Origin: Aquamicrobium defluvii
GTDB lineage: Bacteria > Pseudomonadota > Alphaproteobacteria > Rhizobiales > Rhizobiaceae
NCBI RefSeq assembly: GCF_004363725.1
Contig: NZ_SNZF01000032.1
Span: 1-44,462 of the forward strand
Length of the DNA stretch: 44,462 nt
Direction of reading: 5' to 3'
Part shown: piece after piece, positions 34,689-42,706 of the stretch
How the letters are laid out: each line of letters opens with the position of its first letter
Position numbering within the stretch: the first letter of the stretch is position 1
Made by a program: the position numbers and the translations under genes
Notes under the pieces: model-generated
What the model was told of the DNA's origin: nothing
Databases searched by the model: none
What the model saw: only the letters and a program-made list of their open reading frames with translations

Positions 34689-34742
34689 GTTTCCTCCTTG
34701 GCGGAGCGCCGGTCGCCCTGAAAAGCGGCGGCAGCGCCGTTT

Positions 34743-35180
34743 CTAAGCCCTTGCTGCACTCAAGCCGGACAAGCCCGGCTTCCTGTCCGGCTCCGACCGC
34801 GCACGGTCGATCTGCTCGATCGCCCGTTTCACAGCCTCGGCCACACCGGGTTCCCCCTCCCCCAGAATTGCAGGGTCGGACCGGATTTCGTCGAGGGGCC
34901 TGCCCTCGAATTCCTCATGGCGCCTGAATTTCGTGAACACGGAGCGCCCGCTCATGATCAACAGACGGCGCACGATGAGATCGGGAGTGACCACGATGAG
35001 CACGATGGTACCCTTCCTGAACCGACCCCTGAAATTGCCCGCGCCGACAAAACCATCCTTGTACTTGTTCGTGATGCCCTTGAAGACATCGGTGTAGTGC
35101 CGCATCTGCAGCCACACGCCGAGGGCCTGCAAAGCCCACACGACAGCCAGCAGCAGCAAGGCCCATTGCCAGATCGCCAT
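34743..35180 (-). CDS. gutM: GutM-family regulator of the PTS operon
   Basis: 145 residues. One N-terminal membrane helix (MAIWQWALLLLAVVWALQALGVW) is followed by a basic cytoplasmic domain that matches GutM: MRHYTDVFKGITNKYKDGFVG-type text, GRFRKGTIVLIVV, VVTPDLIVRRLLIMSGRSVFTKF. In E. coli GutM acts with the DeoR-type repressor GutR (SrlR) as an activator of glucitol genes; the mechanism is poorly known. ATG 35180 is chosen because it starts the membrane helix and has GGAGG and AAGG upstream; the frame extends to 35246. It is first in the gutM-srlA-srlE-srlB-HPr/EI operon. The C-terminal about 40 residues are low-complexity and charged. Confidence 0.85.
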   Translation of the reverse strand: MAIWQWALLLLAVVWALQALGVWLQMRHYTDVFKGITNKYKDGFVGAGNFRGRFRKGTIVLIVVTPDLIVRRLLIMSGRSVFTKFRRHEEFEGRPLDEIRSDPAILGEGEPGVAEAVKRAIEQIDRARSEPDRKPGLSGLSAARA

Positions 35181-35243
35181 CAGCCTTTTTCCTCCCTTGC
35201 CCAGGCGGACGCACGCCGTTGGCGCAATCTCGATCCTAGAGAA

Positions 35244-35294
35244 CATTTGTTTTCTTGAGTGTCAATATGTATGATTTCAGCTATGAACTATAGC
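35244..35294 (-). promoter_or_regulatory. Probable PTS operon promoter and operator half-sites
   Basis: On the minus strand TTGACA (35265-35260) is a good -35 element; the -10 is unclear (TCTCTA 17 bases on). Between them lies ACAAATG, the same word as the arms of the palindrome in front of the second SorC gene (9 bases, CATTTGTTT, are shared on the plus strand). A small inverted repeat GCTAT-gaact-ATAGC (35280-35294) lies further upstream. The proposal is that a SorC protein controls this promoter. Confidence 0.4.
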
Positions 35295-35335
35295 CGACGC
35301 CGCGGCCATGCTAAAGTTGCGCGCGAAGAGGATGG

Positions 35336-35989
35336 ATGATGGACCTTCGGTTCAAGGACGAACTGGCCGCGATGCCGGACCTGCGCCACAGGCTCCGGCG
35401 CCTGCGCTGGTTTCGCGCCACCTTCCGGGCCAGTGCCAGGGCCGTCACCCGGGCCTATGGCGTGCGCTTCGGGATCGACGATGCACGCCTCACCCGCGCC
35501 TTCCTCGACTGGATCGAGATCGCGGAAGGGCAGAAGGCTTATGCCGGGGTCAATCGCGGGGATTTCATCGTCTTCGCCGCCGGCATGGCGCTGCGGGAGC
35601 TGATTCGCCAGAACCCGGCCCGCGCCATTTCGGAAGCAGCCGCGCCGGTGGGTGAGGCTGATGTGTCGGCCACCACGCAGGAAATCGTCCGCTTCTGGCC
35701 GGAAGGCTTCCTCTATACCAATTATTGCGTATCCGCTGTGGCCGCCATCCACGAACAGGAGTTCGGCACGGCGCCGGCCATCGATACATGCGCCGACGAC
35801 CTGCGCACATGGTGGTCGTACCGCGAGAACGTGGCGGAGGTTCCGGCCTATGCCGTGGCCTTCCTCGACCGCTTTCTCGGCGGCGAGCCGAACTGGATCG
35901 CGCCGGACCATCCGGCCGCACGCCAAGGCATGCAGCGCATCGAACCGGCGCTGGAAAGTGCGGCCCCGCCCGGCGTTGCCGCTCCCTAG
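35336..35989 (+). CDS. Unrecognised protein, 217 residues
   Basis: I do not recognise this protein. It is 217 residues with a basic first 50 (LRHRLRRLRWFRATFRASARAV), an acidic helical middle, then aromatic-rich text FWPEGFLYTNYCVSAVAAIHEQEF and DDLRTWWSYRENVAEVPAY. It has two cysteines and no signal peptide or membrane helix. GAGGA precedes two adjacent ATGs (35336, 35339). The reading frame has the codon bias of the neighbours. It is divergent from gutM across a 155-base region with candidate regulatory repeats, so it may share control with the PTS operon. The HAD gene follows 38 bases later on the same strand. Confidence 0.7.
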   Translation: MMDLRFKDELAAMPDLRHRLRRLRWFRATFRASARAVTRAYGVRFGIDDARLTRAFLDWIEIAEGQKAYAGVNRGDFIVFAAGMALRELIRQNPARAISEAAAPVGEADVSATTQEIVRFWPEGFLYTNYCVSAVAAIHEQEFGTAPAIDTCADDLRTWWSYRENVAEVPAYAVAFLDRFLGGEPNWIAPDHPAARQGMQRIEPALESAAPPGVAAP

Positions 35990-36027
35990 TTCAAATCCCC
36001 ATTTTCGTCCCCGATCAGGAGAAACCC

Positions 36028-36705
36028 GTGACCGGATCACAGCTCATCATTTTCGATTGCGACGGCGTTCTGGTCGACAGCGAGCCGCTGGCCGTGCTTG
36101 CCTATGAGCGCGTCTACGAGCGCCATGGCATGCCCGGCGTCGGCCTCGACATCATCAGCCAGTGTTTTGGCATGAAGCAGGCCGACATCGTCGCCCGCAT
36201 CAAGGAGCTGACCGGCCACCAATATCCCGACCATGCGCCGGACGATCTGTGGCTGGAAACGAAGGCGCTGTTCACCGAGCGTCTGGAACCCACCGCCGGC
36301 CTGCCCGATTTCCTGTCCGGACTGAAGCTGGACCGCTGCGTCGCCTCCTCGTCCTCGCTGGAGCGTATTCACCACAGCCTCGACGTCACCCGCATCGCTT
36401 CACATTTCAGCGATGCGATCTTCTCGTCGTCGATGGTGAAGAACGGCAAGCCGGCGCCCGACATCTTCCTGTTTGCGGCGGAAAAGATGGGCGCCGATCC
36501 GGCCAACTGCGTGGTGATCGAGGATTCGCCCTTCGGCGTGGAAGGCGCGGTCGCGGCCGGCATGACGGCCATCGGCTTCACCGGCGGCAGCCACAGCTAT
36601 GACGGCCATGGCGAGCGCCTGCTGTCCTCCGGCGCAAGCGTCGTCAACGAAAGCTGGACCGGCGTGGCGGCCGAACTGGAAAAGCTCGGTTTCCGGCTGA
36701 ACTGA
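36028..36705 (+). CDS. HAD-superfamily (IA) phosphatase
   Basis: 225 residues with all four HAD motifs: I, IIFDCDGVLVDSE with the nucleophile Asp; II, VASSSS; III, the Lys in VKNGKPAPD; IV, VVIEDSPFG. A helical cap domain lies between motifs I and II, as in subfamily IA enzymes that hydrolyse sugar phosphates, phosphoglycolate or beta-phosphoglucomutase substrates. The start is GTG 36028 with AGGAGA five bases upstream; the frame is open further but without family similarity. It follows the 217-residue unknown gene closely and may be in one unit with it. Next to a polyol PTS without a dehydrogenase it could act on a polyol phosphate, but that is only a guess. Confidence 0.9.
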   Translation: MTGSQLIIFDCDGVLVDSEPLAVLAYERVYERHGMPGVGLDIISQCFGMKQADIVARIKELTGHQYPDHAPDDLWLETKALFTERLEPTAGLPDFLSGLKLDRCVASSSSLERIHHSLDVTRIASHFSDAIFSSSMVKNGKPAPDIFLFAAEKMGADPANCVVIEDSPFGVEGAVAAGMTAIGFTGGSHSYDGHGERLLSSGASVVNESWTGVAAELEKLGFRLN

Positions 36706-36713
36706 ACACGCAC

Positions 36714-36740
36714 CGTCATTCACACAGGGGGAGAATGACG
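36714..36740. terminator. Convergent hairpin between HAD and surE genes
   Basis: CGTCATTC (36714-36721) and GAATGACG (36733-36740) form a perfect 8-bp stem with an 11-base loop between two convergent stops; AGAATTTT follows on the plus strand. The core resembles dispersed rhizobial repeats with CTCCC/GGGAG loops. Confidence 0.55.
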
Positions 36741-36758
36741 AGAATTTTGCGGCAGGAC

Positions 36759-37496
36759 TCAGAGCCCCGCCACGAAACCGTCGTCCAGCCGCGTGCCGCC
36801 GAACCAGTTGAGCCGGTTGACGGTCACGAACCCTGAATCGATCATGCTGTTCTCGTCGCCTTCGATCGTGGTGTGGGGGCGTCCGCGCGGCACGACGATC
36901 ACGGTGCGGTCGCCGTCCTCTTCCACCACTTCCGCCTTCGAGGCGATCTTGTCGCGGCCGATCACAGGCTGGCGCACCTGCGCCGGCAGCCGCGTCGGCA
37001 GGTTGACGCTCAGCCAGTGGCCCTGCGCCGCCCATTCCGCCCGCTTCTCCCACAGCTTGCCGATGAAGCCTGCGAGCCAGACCTCGTCCGCGTCGCCGAT
37101 CTCCGGGTTCTTCACCCGCGAGAAGCCGATGGAAGGCACGCCCCAGAAGGTTGCCTCGCGGGCGATGCCGAGCGTGCCCGAATAGGCGAGGTCCTCGGCC
37201 ACGTTGCGCCCGTCGTTGATGCCGGACACGACGAGGTCCGGCTTGCGGTCGTTCTCGAACAGCCACGCCATGGCCGCGACCACGCAATCGGCCGGGCGGC
37301 CGGAACAGGAAAAGCGCCTGTCGCCGCGCTTTTCCATGGTGATCGGCTGGGCGATGGTCAGCGAAGGGCCCGCCGCCGTGTGCTTCTTCTCCGGCGCGAC
37401 CACCCACACATCGTCGCTCAGCCGGCGCGCGGCCTCCGCAAGACGGGCGATGCCCGGTGCGTCGATGCCGTCATCATTGGAAACCAGAATTCTCAT
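36759..37496 (-). CDS. SurE-family 5'-nucleotidase (divergent member)
   Basis: 245 residues. The SurE fold starts MRILVSNDDGIDAPGI with metal ligands D8 and D9, and VVSGINDGRN carries N94. SurE enzymes remove phosphate from nucleoside 5'- or 3'-monophosphates or short polyphosphates. The usual loop APxxxxSGxS, whose Ser is a metal ligand in E. coli SurE, reads APEKKHTAAGPS here, with T40 in the Ser position. SurE is usually found next to pcm or serS, but here it overlaps the MBL gene by four bases (ATGA) and is last of a five-gene transport operon. It is therefore probably a specialised paralog that acts on the imported compound. No gene symbol is given for that reason. Confidence 0.9.
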   Translation of the reverse strand: MRILVSNDDGIDAPGIARLAEAARRLSDDVWVVAPEKKHTAAGPSLTIAQPITMEKRGDRRFSCSGRPADCVVAAMAWLFENDRKPDLVVSGINDGRNVAEDLAYSGTLGIAREATFWGVPSIGFSRVKNPEIGDADEVWLAGFIGKLWEKRAEWAAQGHWLSVNLPTRLPAQVRQPVIGRDKIASKAEVVEEDGDRTVIVVPRGRPHTTIEGDENSMIDSGFVTVNRLNWFGGTRLDDGFVAGL

Positions 37497-38665
37497 GCAC
37501 TTGCCTTTTGTCCAACCACCAGCCGCTCGCCGGTCCGCCTTGCGCTTTGCAGCGCCGGAATGTGCTCGCCAAGCCGCGCGATCTCGTCCGGCCCGCAGGA
37601 ATGGCCGAGCACCGCAGGACGGCCGGATTTTTCCCAGATCTCGACATTGCCGGCGAGCGTCGGGTGTGTCGGCATCCGGATCCAGTCCGCACGCCCCTTC
37701 GCGTGCAGTTCATAGCCCGGCGTACCCACCGGCAGATGGCCGGAAAGCAGGATCGGAAAGCCCTGCGCATCGGCCAGCGGGATCAGGCGCGCCGACGGCC
37801 CCGCCCTGCCCATGCCGTCGTCGGCCAGCAGCGGACACTCCGGCAGCGGCCCGCCATCCGTCCAGTCGAGCGCCGCATCGATGCGGGCGCGCAGCAGTTC
37901 GGGCATGCCCGGCTTCAGCGCATCGCGCGCCTCGATCTGGGCCAGCAGGTGTTCGCGCATCGAGGCATGGACGGCGAAGCGGCCGGGCATCGCCGCCACC
38001 AGTTCCAGCGAGCGCCCGGACAGCGGCGTCGGCAAGAGGCAGCCGCCCGTCCGTTCCGCGATCCATGCAGCAATCCGTTCCGCCCGCTCGCCCCCGGAAA
38101 CCGGGTCGGCCCCATAGGAGGCGTCCAGCAGCAGCAAATCGCATTCGGGCATGCGGTCCATGACGAAGACGGCGCTGTCCGGCACCACGTCGGCGCAGTA
38201 GACGACGCGGGTGCCTTCATCCTCCAGCGAAAACCACACGCCCCCCACCACATGGCCGGAGCGCCCGGTGGCGATGCGGAAGCCGGCGACGTCGAGCACG
38301 TCGCCCGGCCGGAACAGCTCGATCCTGTCGACCGGAAATGGATATGCCTCGACAAGCGCCTTCTCGCCATAGGCGGCCAGCGTGGCCGGCGCTTCGTCCA
38401 GCGTTTCGCGCGTCATCAGGATGCGCCCGCGAAACCCTTCCGACAGCAGCCAGTTCAGCGCCCCGACATGATCCTCATGCGCATGCGAGATCAGCACCGC
38501 GTCGAGCCGGTCGACCGGAGTCAGCGGGCGCGGATAGTAGTCGCGGCCGGTAGCCCCCACCTTGATGCCGGCGTCCAGCATCACGCGCTGTCCCTCACGC
38601 CCCACGACCACGCTGGTGCGGCCCTTCTCGCCGAAGCCGCCTGCGAGTTCCACTTCCAGCGTCAT
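37493..38665 (-). CDS. Metallo-beta-lactamase-fold hydrolase, exonuclease-like
   Basis: 390 residues. The metal-binding motif H61-A-H63-E-D65-H66 is followed by further likely ligands in ATGRSGHVVGG and YCADVVPDS. The second half has SGHLPVGTPG and AVLGHSCGPDE, the layout of beta-CASP/RNase-J-like or mRNA 3'-end-processing exonuclease relatives. Such proteins cut phosphodiester bonds in nucleic acids, but related MBL proteins cleave other phosphoesters. No signal peptide is seen, so it is cytoplasmic. It overlaps both neighbours by four bases (ATGA), upstream with the ATPase gene and downstream with surE, so the three are made together. The combination suggests stepwise hydrolysis of an imported phosphodiester or nucleotide. 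Confidence 0.85.
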   Translation of the reverse strand: MTLEVELAGGFGEKGRTSVVVGREGQRVMLDAGIKVGATGRDYYPRPLTPVDRLDAVLISHAHEDHVGALNWLLSEGFRGRILMTRETLDEAPATLAAYGEKALVEAYPFPVDRIELFRPGDVLDVAGFRIATGRSGHVVGGVWFSLEDEGTRVVYCADVVPDSAVFVMDRMPECDLLLLDASYGADPVSGGERAERIAAWIAERTGGCLLPTPLSGRSLELVAAMPGRFAVHASMREHLLAQIEARDALKPGMPELLRARIDAALDWTDGGPLPECPLLADDGMGRAGPSARLIPLADAQGFPILLSGHLPVGTPGYELHAKGRADWIRMPTHPTLAGNVEIWEKSGRPAVLGHSCGPDEIARLGEHIPALQSARRTGERLVVGQKASA

Positions 38666-39741
38666 GCGCCTTGCCCGCTCCCCGGAATCAGCCAGCCCGA
38701 AACAATGCGAAGCCGCAGCCGCGCCCCTTCCTCGAAGCCGGTGTGCCCCGGATATTCAAAGCTGATCACCCGGTCCGGATCGGCCGCCGGCGCGAAGTCG
38801 ATGCGCAGCGCGCCACCTTTGTAGACGGCGCGCATCACCGTGCCGTCGATACCCGGCTCGCCCTCGCCGGCGATCTCCAGGTCGGGGGTGCGCACGCAGA
38901 TGCTGGCATTGGCGCGCGGGCCGTCGCCGGCACGGCAGCGCACCGTCACCTCATGCCCCATCACCTCCACCCGCGCATTTCCGCTTTCCGTCGAAAGCAC
39001 TTTTGCTGGAAGCACGATGCCCTGCGCGATGAAGGAGGCGACCATCTCGTTGGCCGGCTCGCTGTAGAGTTCGCGCGGCGTGGCGAGCTGCGCCAGCCGG
39101 CCATGGTCCATCACCGCGATGCGGTCGGCCAGTGCCATGGCCTCGGACTGGTCATGGGTGATGTAGACGATGGTGGTGCCGGTGCGCTTGTGGAAGGCGG
39201 CGAACTCGTCCTCCATCGAGGCGCGCAGATGCACGTCCAGATTGGCCAGCGGCTCGTCGAACAGAACCAGCGAGGGCGCGGCGACAAGGCATCGCGCCAG
39301 CGCCACGCGCTGCCGCTGCCCGCCCGAGAGGTTGGCCGGGCGACGGTCGGCAAGGCCCGTCAGGTCCACCAGCGCCAGCGCCTCGTCCACCTTGCGCCTT
39401 GCTTCGGTCTTGTCCACCTTGGCGACTTTCAGCGAATAGCCGACATTCTCCGCCACCGTCATGTGCGGCCACAGCGCATAGTTCTGGAACACGATGCCGA
39501 CGCGCCGCTTCTCGGGCGGCACGCTGCCGCCGGCGTCCGACACGATCTCGCCACCGATGCGGATCTGGCCTGCGCTCACCCGCTCGAAACCGGCCACCAG
39601 CCGCAGCAGCGTGGTCTTGCCGCAGCCGGACGGGCCCAGCACGGCGAGGAACTCGCCGTCGCGCACATCGATGGACACGTCCTTCACGGCATCGAAATCG
39701 CCGAAGGTCTTGGTTACGTTGGAGAGCGTCAATCCCGCCAT
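38662..39741 (-). CDS. ABC transporter ATP-binding protein (PotA/FbpC type)
   Basis: 359 residues. Walker A GPSGCGKT is near residue 36, then the Q-loop FQNYALWPHMTV, signature LSGGQRQR, Walker B VLFDEPLANLD and switch His in YITHDQ, all intact. A C-terminal TOBE-type domain of about 110 residues (about 240-359) is typical of the polyamine, iron and phosphonate-type importers. It powers the double permease encoded next to it. ATG 39741 lies within the end of the permease gene, overlapping by 13 bases. The C-terminus overlaps the MBL start. Confidence 0.92.
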   Translation of the reverse strand: MAGLTLSNVTKTFGDFDAVKDVSIDVRDGEFLAVLGPSGCGKTTLLRLVAGFERVSAGQIRIGGEIVSDAGGSVPPEKRRVGIVFQNYALWPHMTVAENVGYSLKVAKVDKTEARRKVDEALALVDLTGLADRRPANLSGGQRQRVALARCLVAAPSLVLFDEPLANLDVHLRASMEDEFAAFHKRTGTTIVYITHDQSEAMALADRIAVMDHGRLAQLATPRELYSEPANEMVASFIAQGIVLPAKVLSTESGNARVEVMGHEVTVRCRAGDGPRANASICVRTPDLEIAGEGEPGIDGTVMRAVYKGGALRIDFAPAADPDRVISFEYPGHTGFEEGARLRLRIVSGWLIPGSGQGA

Positions 39742-41432
39742 GGCAGAACTCCGTTGGGAAGGTAGGGGGCGAGCAGGTTGGTGGCGAGCATCAGCACGAA
39801 AGTGATGGAGACCGTGATGGCCGACATCGCCGCCGCATAGCTGGAATCGCCGCCCTGCTCGAACGAGAACATCACCACGCCGATGGTCTCCGAGCCGGAG
39901 GACCACAAAAGCGCCGAAACGGTCAGTTCGCTGAGCGCGGTCATGAAGATGAGAAGCCCGCCGGCAAGGGCGGCCGGCGCCACCAGCGGGAAGACGATGG
40001 TGCGCAGCCGCGTGAACAGCCCCGCCCCCGCCACCTGCGCGGCTTCCTCCAGCGCCCGGTCGATCTGGTGATAGCCGCTCACCGTCGGCCTCAGCGCCAG
40101 CACGAGGAAGCGGGCGAGATAGGCATAGAGGATGATCCAAACCGTGTTGTAGAGCTGGATGCCGGTGAACGGGATCGGCCGCAGGAACATCAGAAGCGCG
40201 GCAATCGCCAGCACCACGCCGGGCAGTGCATAGGGCAGCTCGATGGACAGATTCACATAGCGGATCCACTTCTGCTTGCCCCACGCCACCAGATAGCCGA
40301 CAGGCACCGCCACCAGCACGGCGAAGGCAGCCGCCGCGATCGACAGCGCAAACGAATTGAAGAAGGAGCGCTGCGCCGCCGCGTGCTCGAACAGCACGAA
40401 GCGGTAGTTGTCGAGAGTGGCCGTCGCCCATCCGAGCGGGATGCCGTAGCCCGGAACCAGCGAGGTGAGCAGCAGGCCGAACAGCGGCAGGACGAGGATG
40501 AGCACGATGAACAGCCACATGCCGATCTCGACCGGCAGCCGCCATTTGCCGAGCTCATAGGGGTCGGCCGGCAGCGAGGTGGACGAAATGCGATAATCGC
40601 GCCGCCGGCTCATCACCTCCTGCGCCAGAATGCCGGCCATGGCGATGATGCCGATCAGCACCGACAGGAACGCCGCCTCGCCCAGCACCGCCGGGCCGCC
40701 GCCCGCCAGCTTCTGGTAGATCAGCGTGGGCAGCACGAGATAGTTGGCGGGAATGCCGAGGAAGGCGGGAATGCCGAAATTGCCGACGCAGGAAACGAAG
40801 GCGAGTGCGGCCGCCGCCACGATGGAGGGCGTCATCAGCGGCAGCACGATGGTGCGCAGCACGGTGAACCAGCCCGCCCCGCCCGAGCGCGCCGCCTCGA
40901 TCAGCTCGCGCGGCAGCTTGCGCAGGCCGGCGCGTACCAGCAGGAACACCAGCGGGCCATATTGCACGCCGAGCAGGAGGATGATGCCTTCCGTGGAATA
41001 AAGCGGGTTGCGGCTGCCGAGCGGCGGCGCCATGCCGATCATCTTGAGGAAGGGGCTGGCCGGCCCGAACAGTTGCAGCCAGGCCAGCGCCGTCACCTGC
41101 GGCGCGATCATCAGCGGCATGACATAGGCCAGCACCAGCGTGGAGCGGCCGCGAATGTCGGTCAGCGTCACCAGCAGCGCCACGAAGGTGCCGAGCAGAA
41201 CGGCCAGCACCGTGCCGCCGAAGCCGACGACCAGCGTGTTCACCGTGGCGGTCCACGTCGCCGGGCTGGCGAGCCCAAGGCGGATCGCCGTATCGGAGAT
41301 GGTGCCGCCCGGCGCCACGATCTCCTTGATGAGGCGCAGCATCGGCAGCAGCGAAAGCAGCACGATGACGACGGCGACGGCCACCGTCAGGGCCATTTCC
41401 TGGCCCCGGCTTTCCTTGACAGGTGCGGACAT
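39729..41432 (-). CDS. ABC transporter permease, fused double domain (FbpB type)
   Basis: 567 residues with about twelve membrane helices. It consists of two consecutive binding-protein-dependent permease domains (about 60-290 and 320-565), each with an EAA loop (EAARSGGAGWFTVLRTIVLP and EEAAQVAGAGLFTRLRTIVFP). Such fusions occur in the iron(III), 2-aminoethylphosphonate and hexose-phosphate (AfuB) importers, so one polypeptide makes the whole channel. ATG 41432 is chosen because GGGA lies eight bases upstream; a TTG at 41468 is in frame. It is second in the operon, 173 bases after the binding protein, with a hairpin in that gap. Confidence 0.92.
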   Translation of the reverse strand: MSAPVKESRGQEMALTVAVAVVIVLLSLLPMLRLIKEIVAPGGTISDTAIRLGLASPATWTATVNTLVVGFGGTVLAVLLGTFVALLVTLTDIRGRSTLVLAYVMPLMIAPQVTALAWLQLFGPASPFLKMIGMAPPLGSRNPLYSTEGIILLLGVQYGPLVFLLVRAGLRKLPRELIEAARSGGAGWFTVLRTIVLPLMTPSIVAAAALAFVSCVGNFGIPAFLGIPANYLVLPTLIYQKLAGGGPAVLGEAAFLSVLIGIIAMAGILAQEVMSRRRDYRISSTSLPADPYELGKWRLPVEIGMWLFIVLILVLPLFGLLLTSLVPGYGIPLGWATATLDNYRFVLFEHAAAQRSFFNSFALSIAAAAFAVLVAVPVGYLVAWGKQKWIRYVNLSIELPYALPGVVLAIAALLMFLRPIPFTGIQLYNTVWIILYAYLARFLVLALRPTVSGYHQIDRALEEAAQVAGAGLFTRLRTIVFPLVAPAALAGGLLIFMTALSELTVSALLWSSGSETIGVVMFSFEQGGDSSYAAAMSAITVSITFVLMLATNLLAPYLPNGVLPWRD

Positions 41433-41567
41433 GATTGTTTCCCGAGATGCCACCAGGGGCTCGATCAATAGGCTGCGTATATGTCGGCCGGCACCGGGCC
41501 GCCTCGATATTCGTCGCCTTTTTCTTTCGTGTCAGGTGCGCGGCACGGACACGGCATGCGATGGGCG

Positions 41568-41596
41568 GGGGCCGGTGGGCATAGCCTGCCGGCCCC
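41568..41596 (-). repeat. Intercistronic hairpin between binding protein and permease
   Basis: GGGGCCGG (41568-41575) pairs with CCGGCCCC (41589-41596), and an inner GGC-ata-GCC extends it. On the minus-strand message this is an 8-bp stem plus a 3-bp tip. No T-run follows. It is likely to protect the abundant upstream message. Confidence 0.5.
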
Positions 41597-41606
41597 TCGC
41601 CGGACT

Positions 41607-42593
41607 TCAGCCGCCGAACAGTTCGGAGAACTTCGACTTGTCGGCTTCGGTGTTCTTGATGATGGCGGGCAGGTCGAAGGACATCACCTTCACCTCGATG
41701 CCTTCCGGCAGCCACTCGGGCCGACCGACCGACGCCTTGGCCGGCAGGTAACCCATGTCGAGCGCCAGCTTCTGGCCTTCATCCGACAGGATGAAATCGA
41801 CGAACGCCTTGGCGCCCTCGACATTCTTGGCCGTCTTCATGATGGCGACGGGCTCGGTCACGGCCGGAACGCCCTCGGACGGGAACACGAACTCGACCGG
41901 CGAGCCCTTGGCCTTGGCGTTCATGGCCATGAAGTCGACGAGGATGCCGTAAGGCTTCTCGCCGCTGGCCACCGACTTCAGCACCGCGCCATTGCCGCGC
42001 ACGGAGATGGTGTTGTTGTCCTTCAGCTTCTGGAAGAAGTCCCAGCCATAGTTGCTGTCGGCCACGAAGCCCGAGAGCAGATAGGCGGCAGCACCCGAAT
42101 AGAGCGGGCTCGGCATCACCAGCCCGTCCTTGTATTCCGGCTTGGCGAGATCGGCCCAATGCTCGGGCTTCTCGGCCGCAGCGGTATTGTAGGCGATGCC
42201 GGTGGTGATCAGCTTGGAGCCGAAATAGGTCTTGTCGGCGTCCACAGCGTCGGCCTCGATGCCGTCGGTCTTCGCTTCCGGATAGGCCAGAAGGCGGTCC
42301 TGCGCCTTGAGCAGTTCCATGCTCACCGCATCGGCAATGAGCAGCACGTCCGGCTGCGGGCTGCCGGCTGCGAATTCGGCCGCAAGCTTGGCCAGAATGT
42401 CGCTGGTGCCGGAACGGTAGATGTTCACGTCGGTGCCCGGATTGGCCTTCTTGAAGGCTTCCACCGTCTTGGCCGCATCCGCTTCCGGCTGCGAGGTGTA
42501 CAGTGTCAGCGTGTCGGCGCTGGCTGCTCCCGAAATGAGCATTGCAGCGAGCGCGACCTTGCTTGCAAACAATGTGACGAAACGCGTTTTCAT
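41607..42593 (-). CDS. Extracellular substrate-binding protein of the Fbp/AfuA family
   Basis: 328 residues with a signal peptide cut near SGAASA-D (residue 26). The mature part starts DTLTLYTSQPEADAAKTVEAF and has YRSGTSDILAKL, TGIAYNT and EFVFPSEGVPAVTEPVAIMK, matching periplasmic binding proteins grouped with iron(III), thiamine, 2-aminoethylphosphonate and hexose-phosphate (AfuA) receptors. The tyrosine pair expected of iron-binding FbpA is not evident (the final hinge reads NYGWDFF), so an organic anion is more likely, by inference. AGGAGG precedes the ATG at 42593. It is first in the operon, divergent from a SorC regulator that normally senses phosphorylated sugars. Confidence 0.9.
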   Translation of the reverse strand: MKTRFVTLFASKVALAAMLISGAASADTLTLYTSQPEADAAKTVEAFKKANPGTDVNIYRSGTSDILAKLAAEFAAGSPQPDVLLIADAVSMELLKAQDRLLAYPEAKTDGIEADAVDADKTYFGSKLITTGIAYNTAAAEKPEHWADLAKPEYKDGLVMPSPLYSGAAAYLLSGFVADSNYGWDFFQKLKDNNTISVRGNGAVLKSVASGEKPYGILVDFMAMNAKAKGSPVEFVFPSEGVPAVTEPVAIMKTAKNVEGAKAFVDFILSDEGQKLALDMGYLPAKASVGRPEWLPEGIEVKVMSFDLPAIIKNTEADKSKFSELFGG

Positions 42594-42706
42594 GAGACCT
42601 CCTGATCCTTTGCGCATGGCTGCCGGGCTTCTTTGCCGGACAGGCCCGCTCCTCCCTGCACGGCGTATATGACCCGTCGATGACAAAACGCCTGCCTCCA
42701 TATGAT

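Noticed and set aside
38662..40545. A 627-codon frame that reads through part of the permease into the ATPase
   Set aside because: The first 260 codons are the wrong frame of the permease gene; the ATPase begins at ATG 39741, and the permease has its own complete frame.
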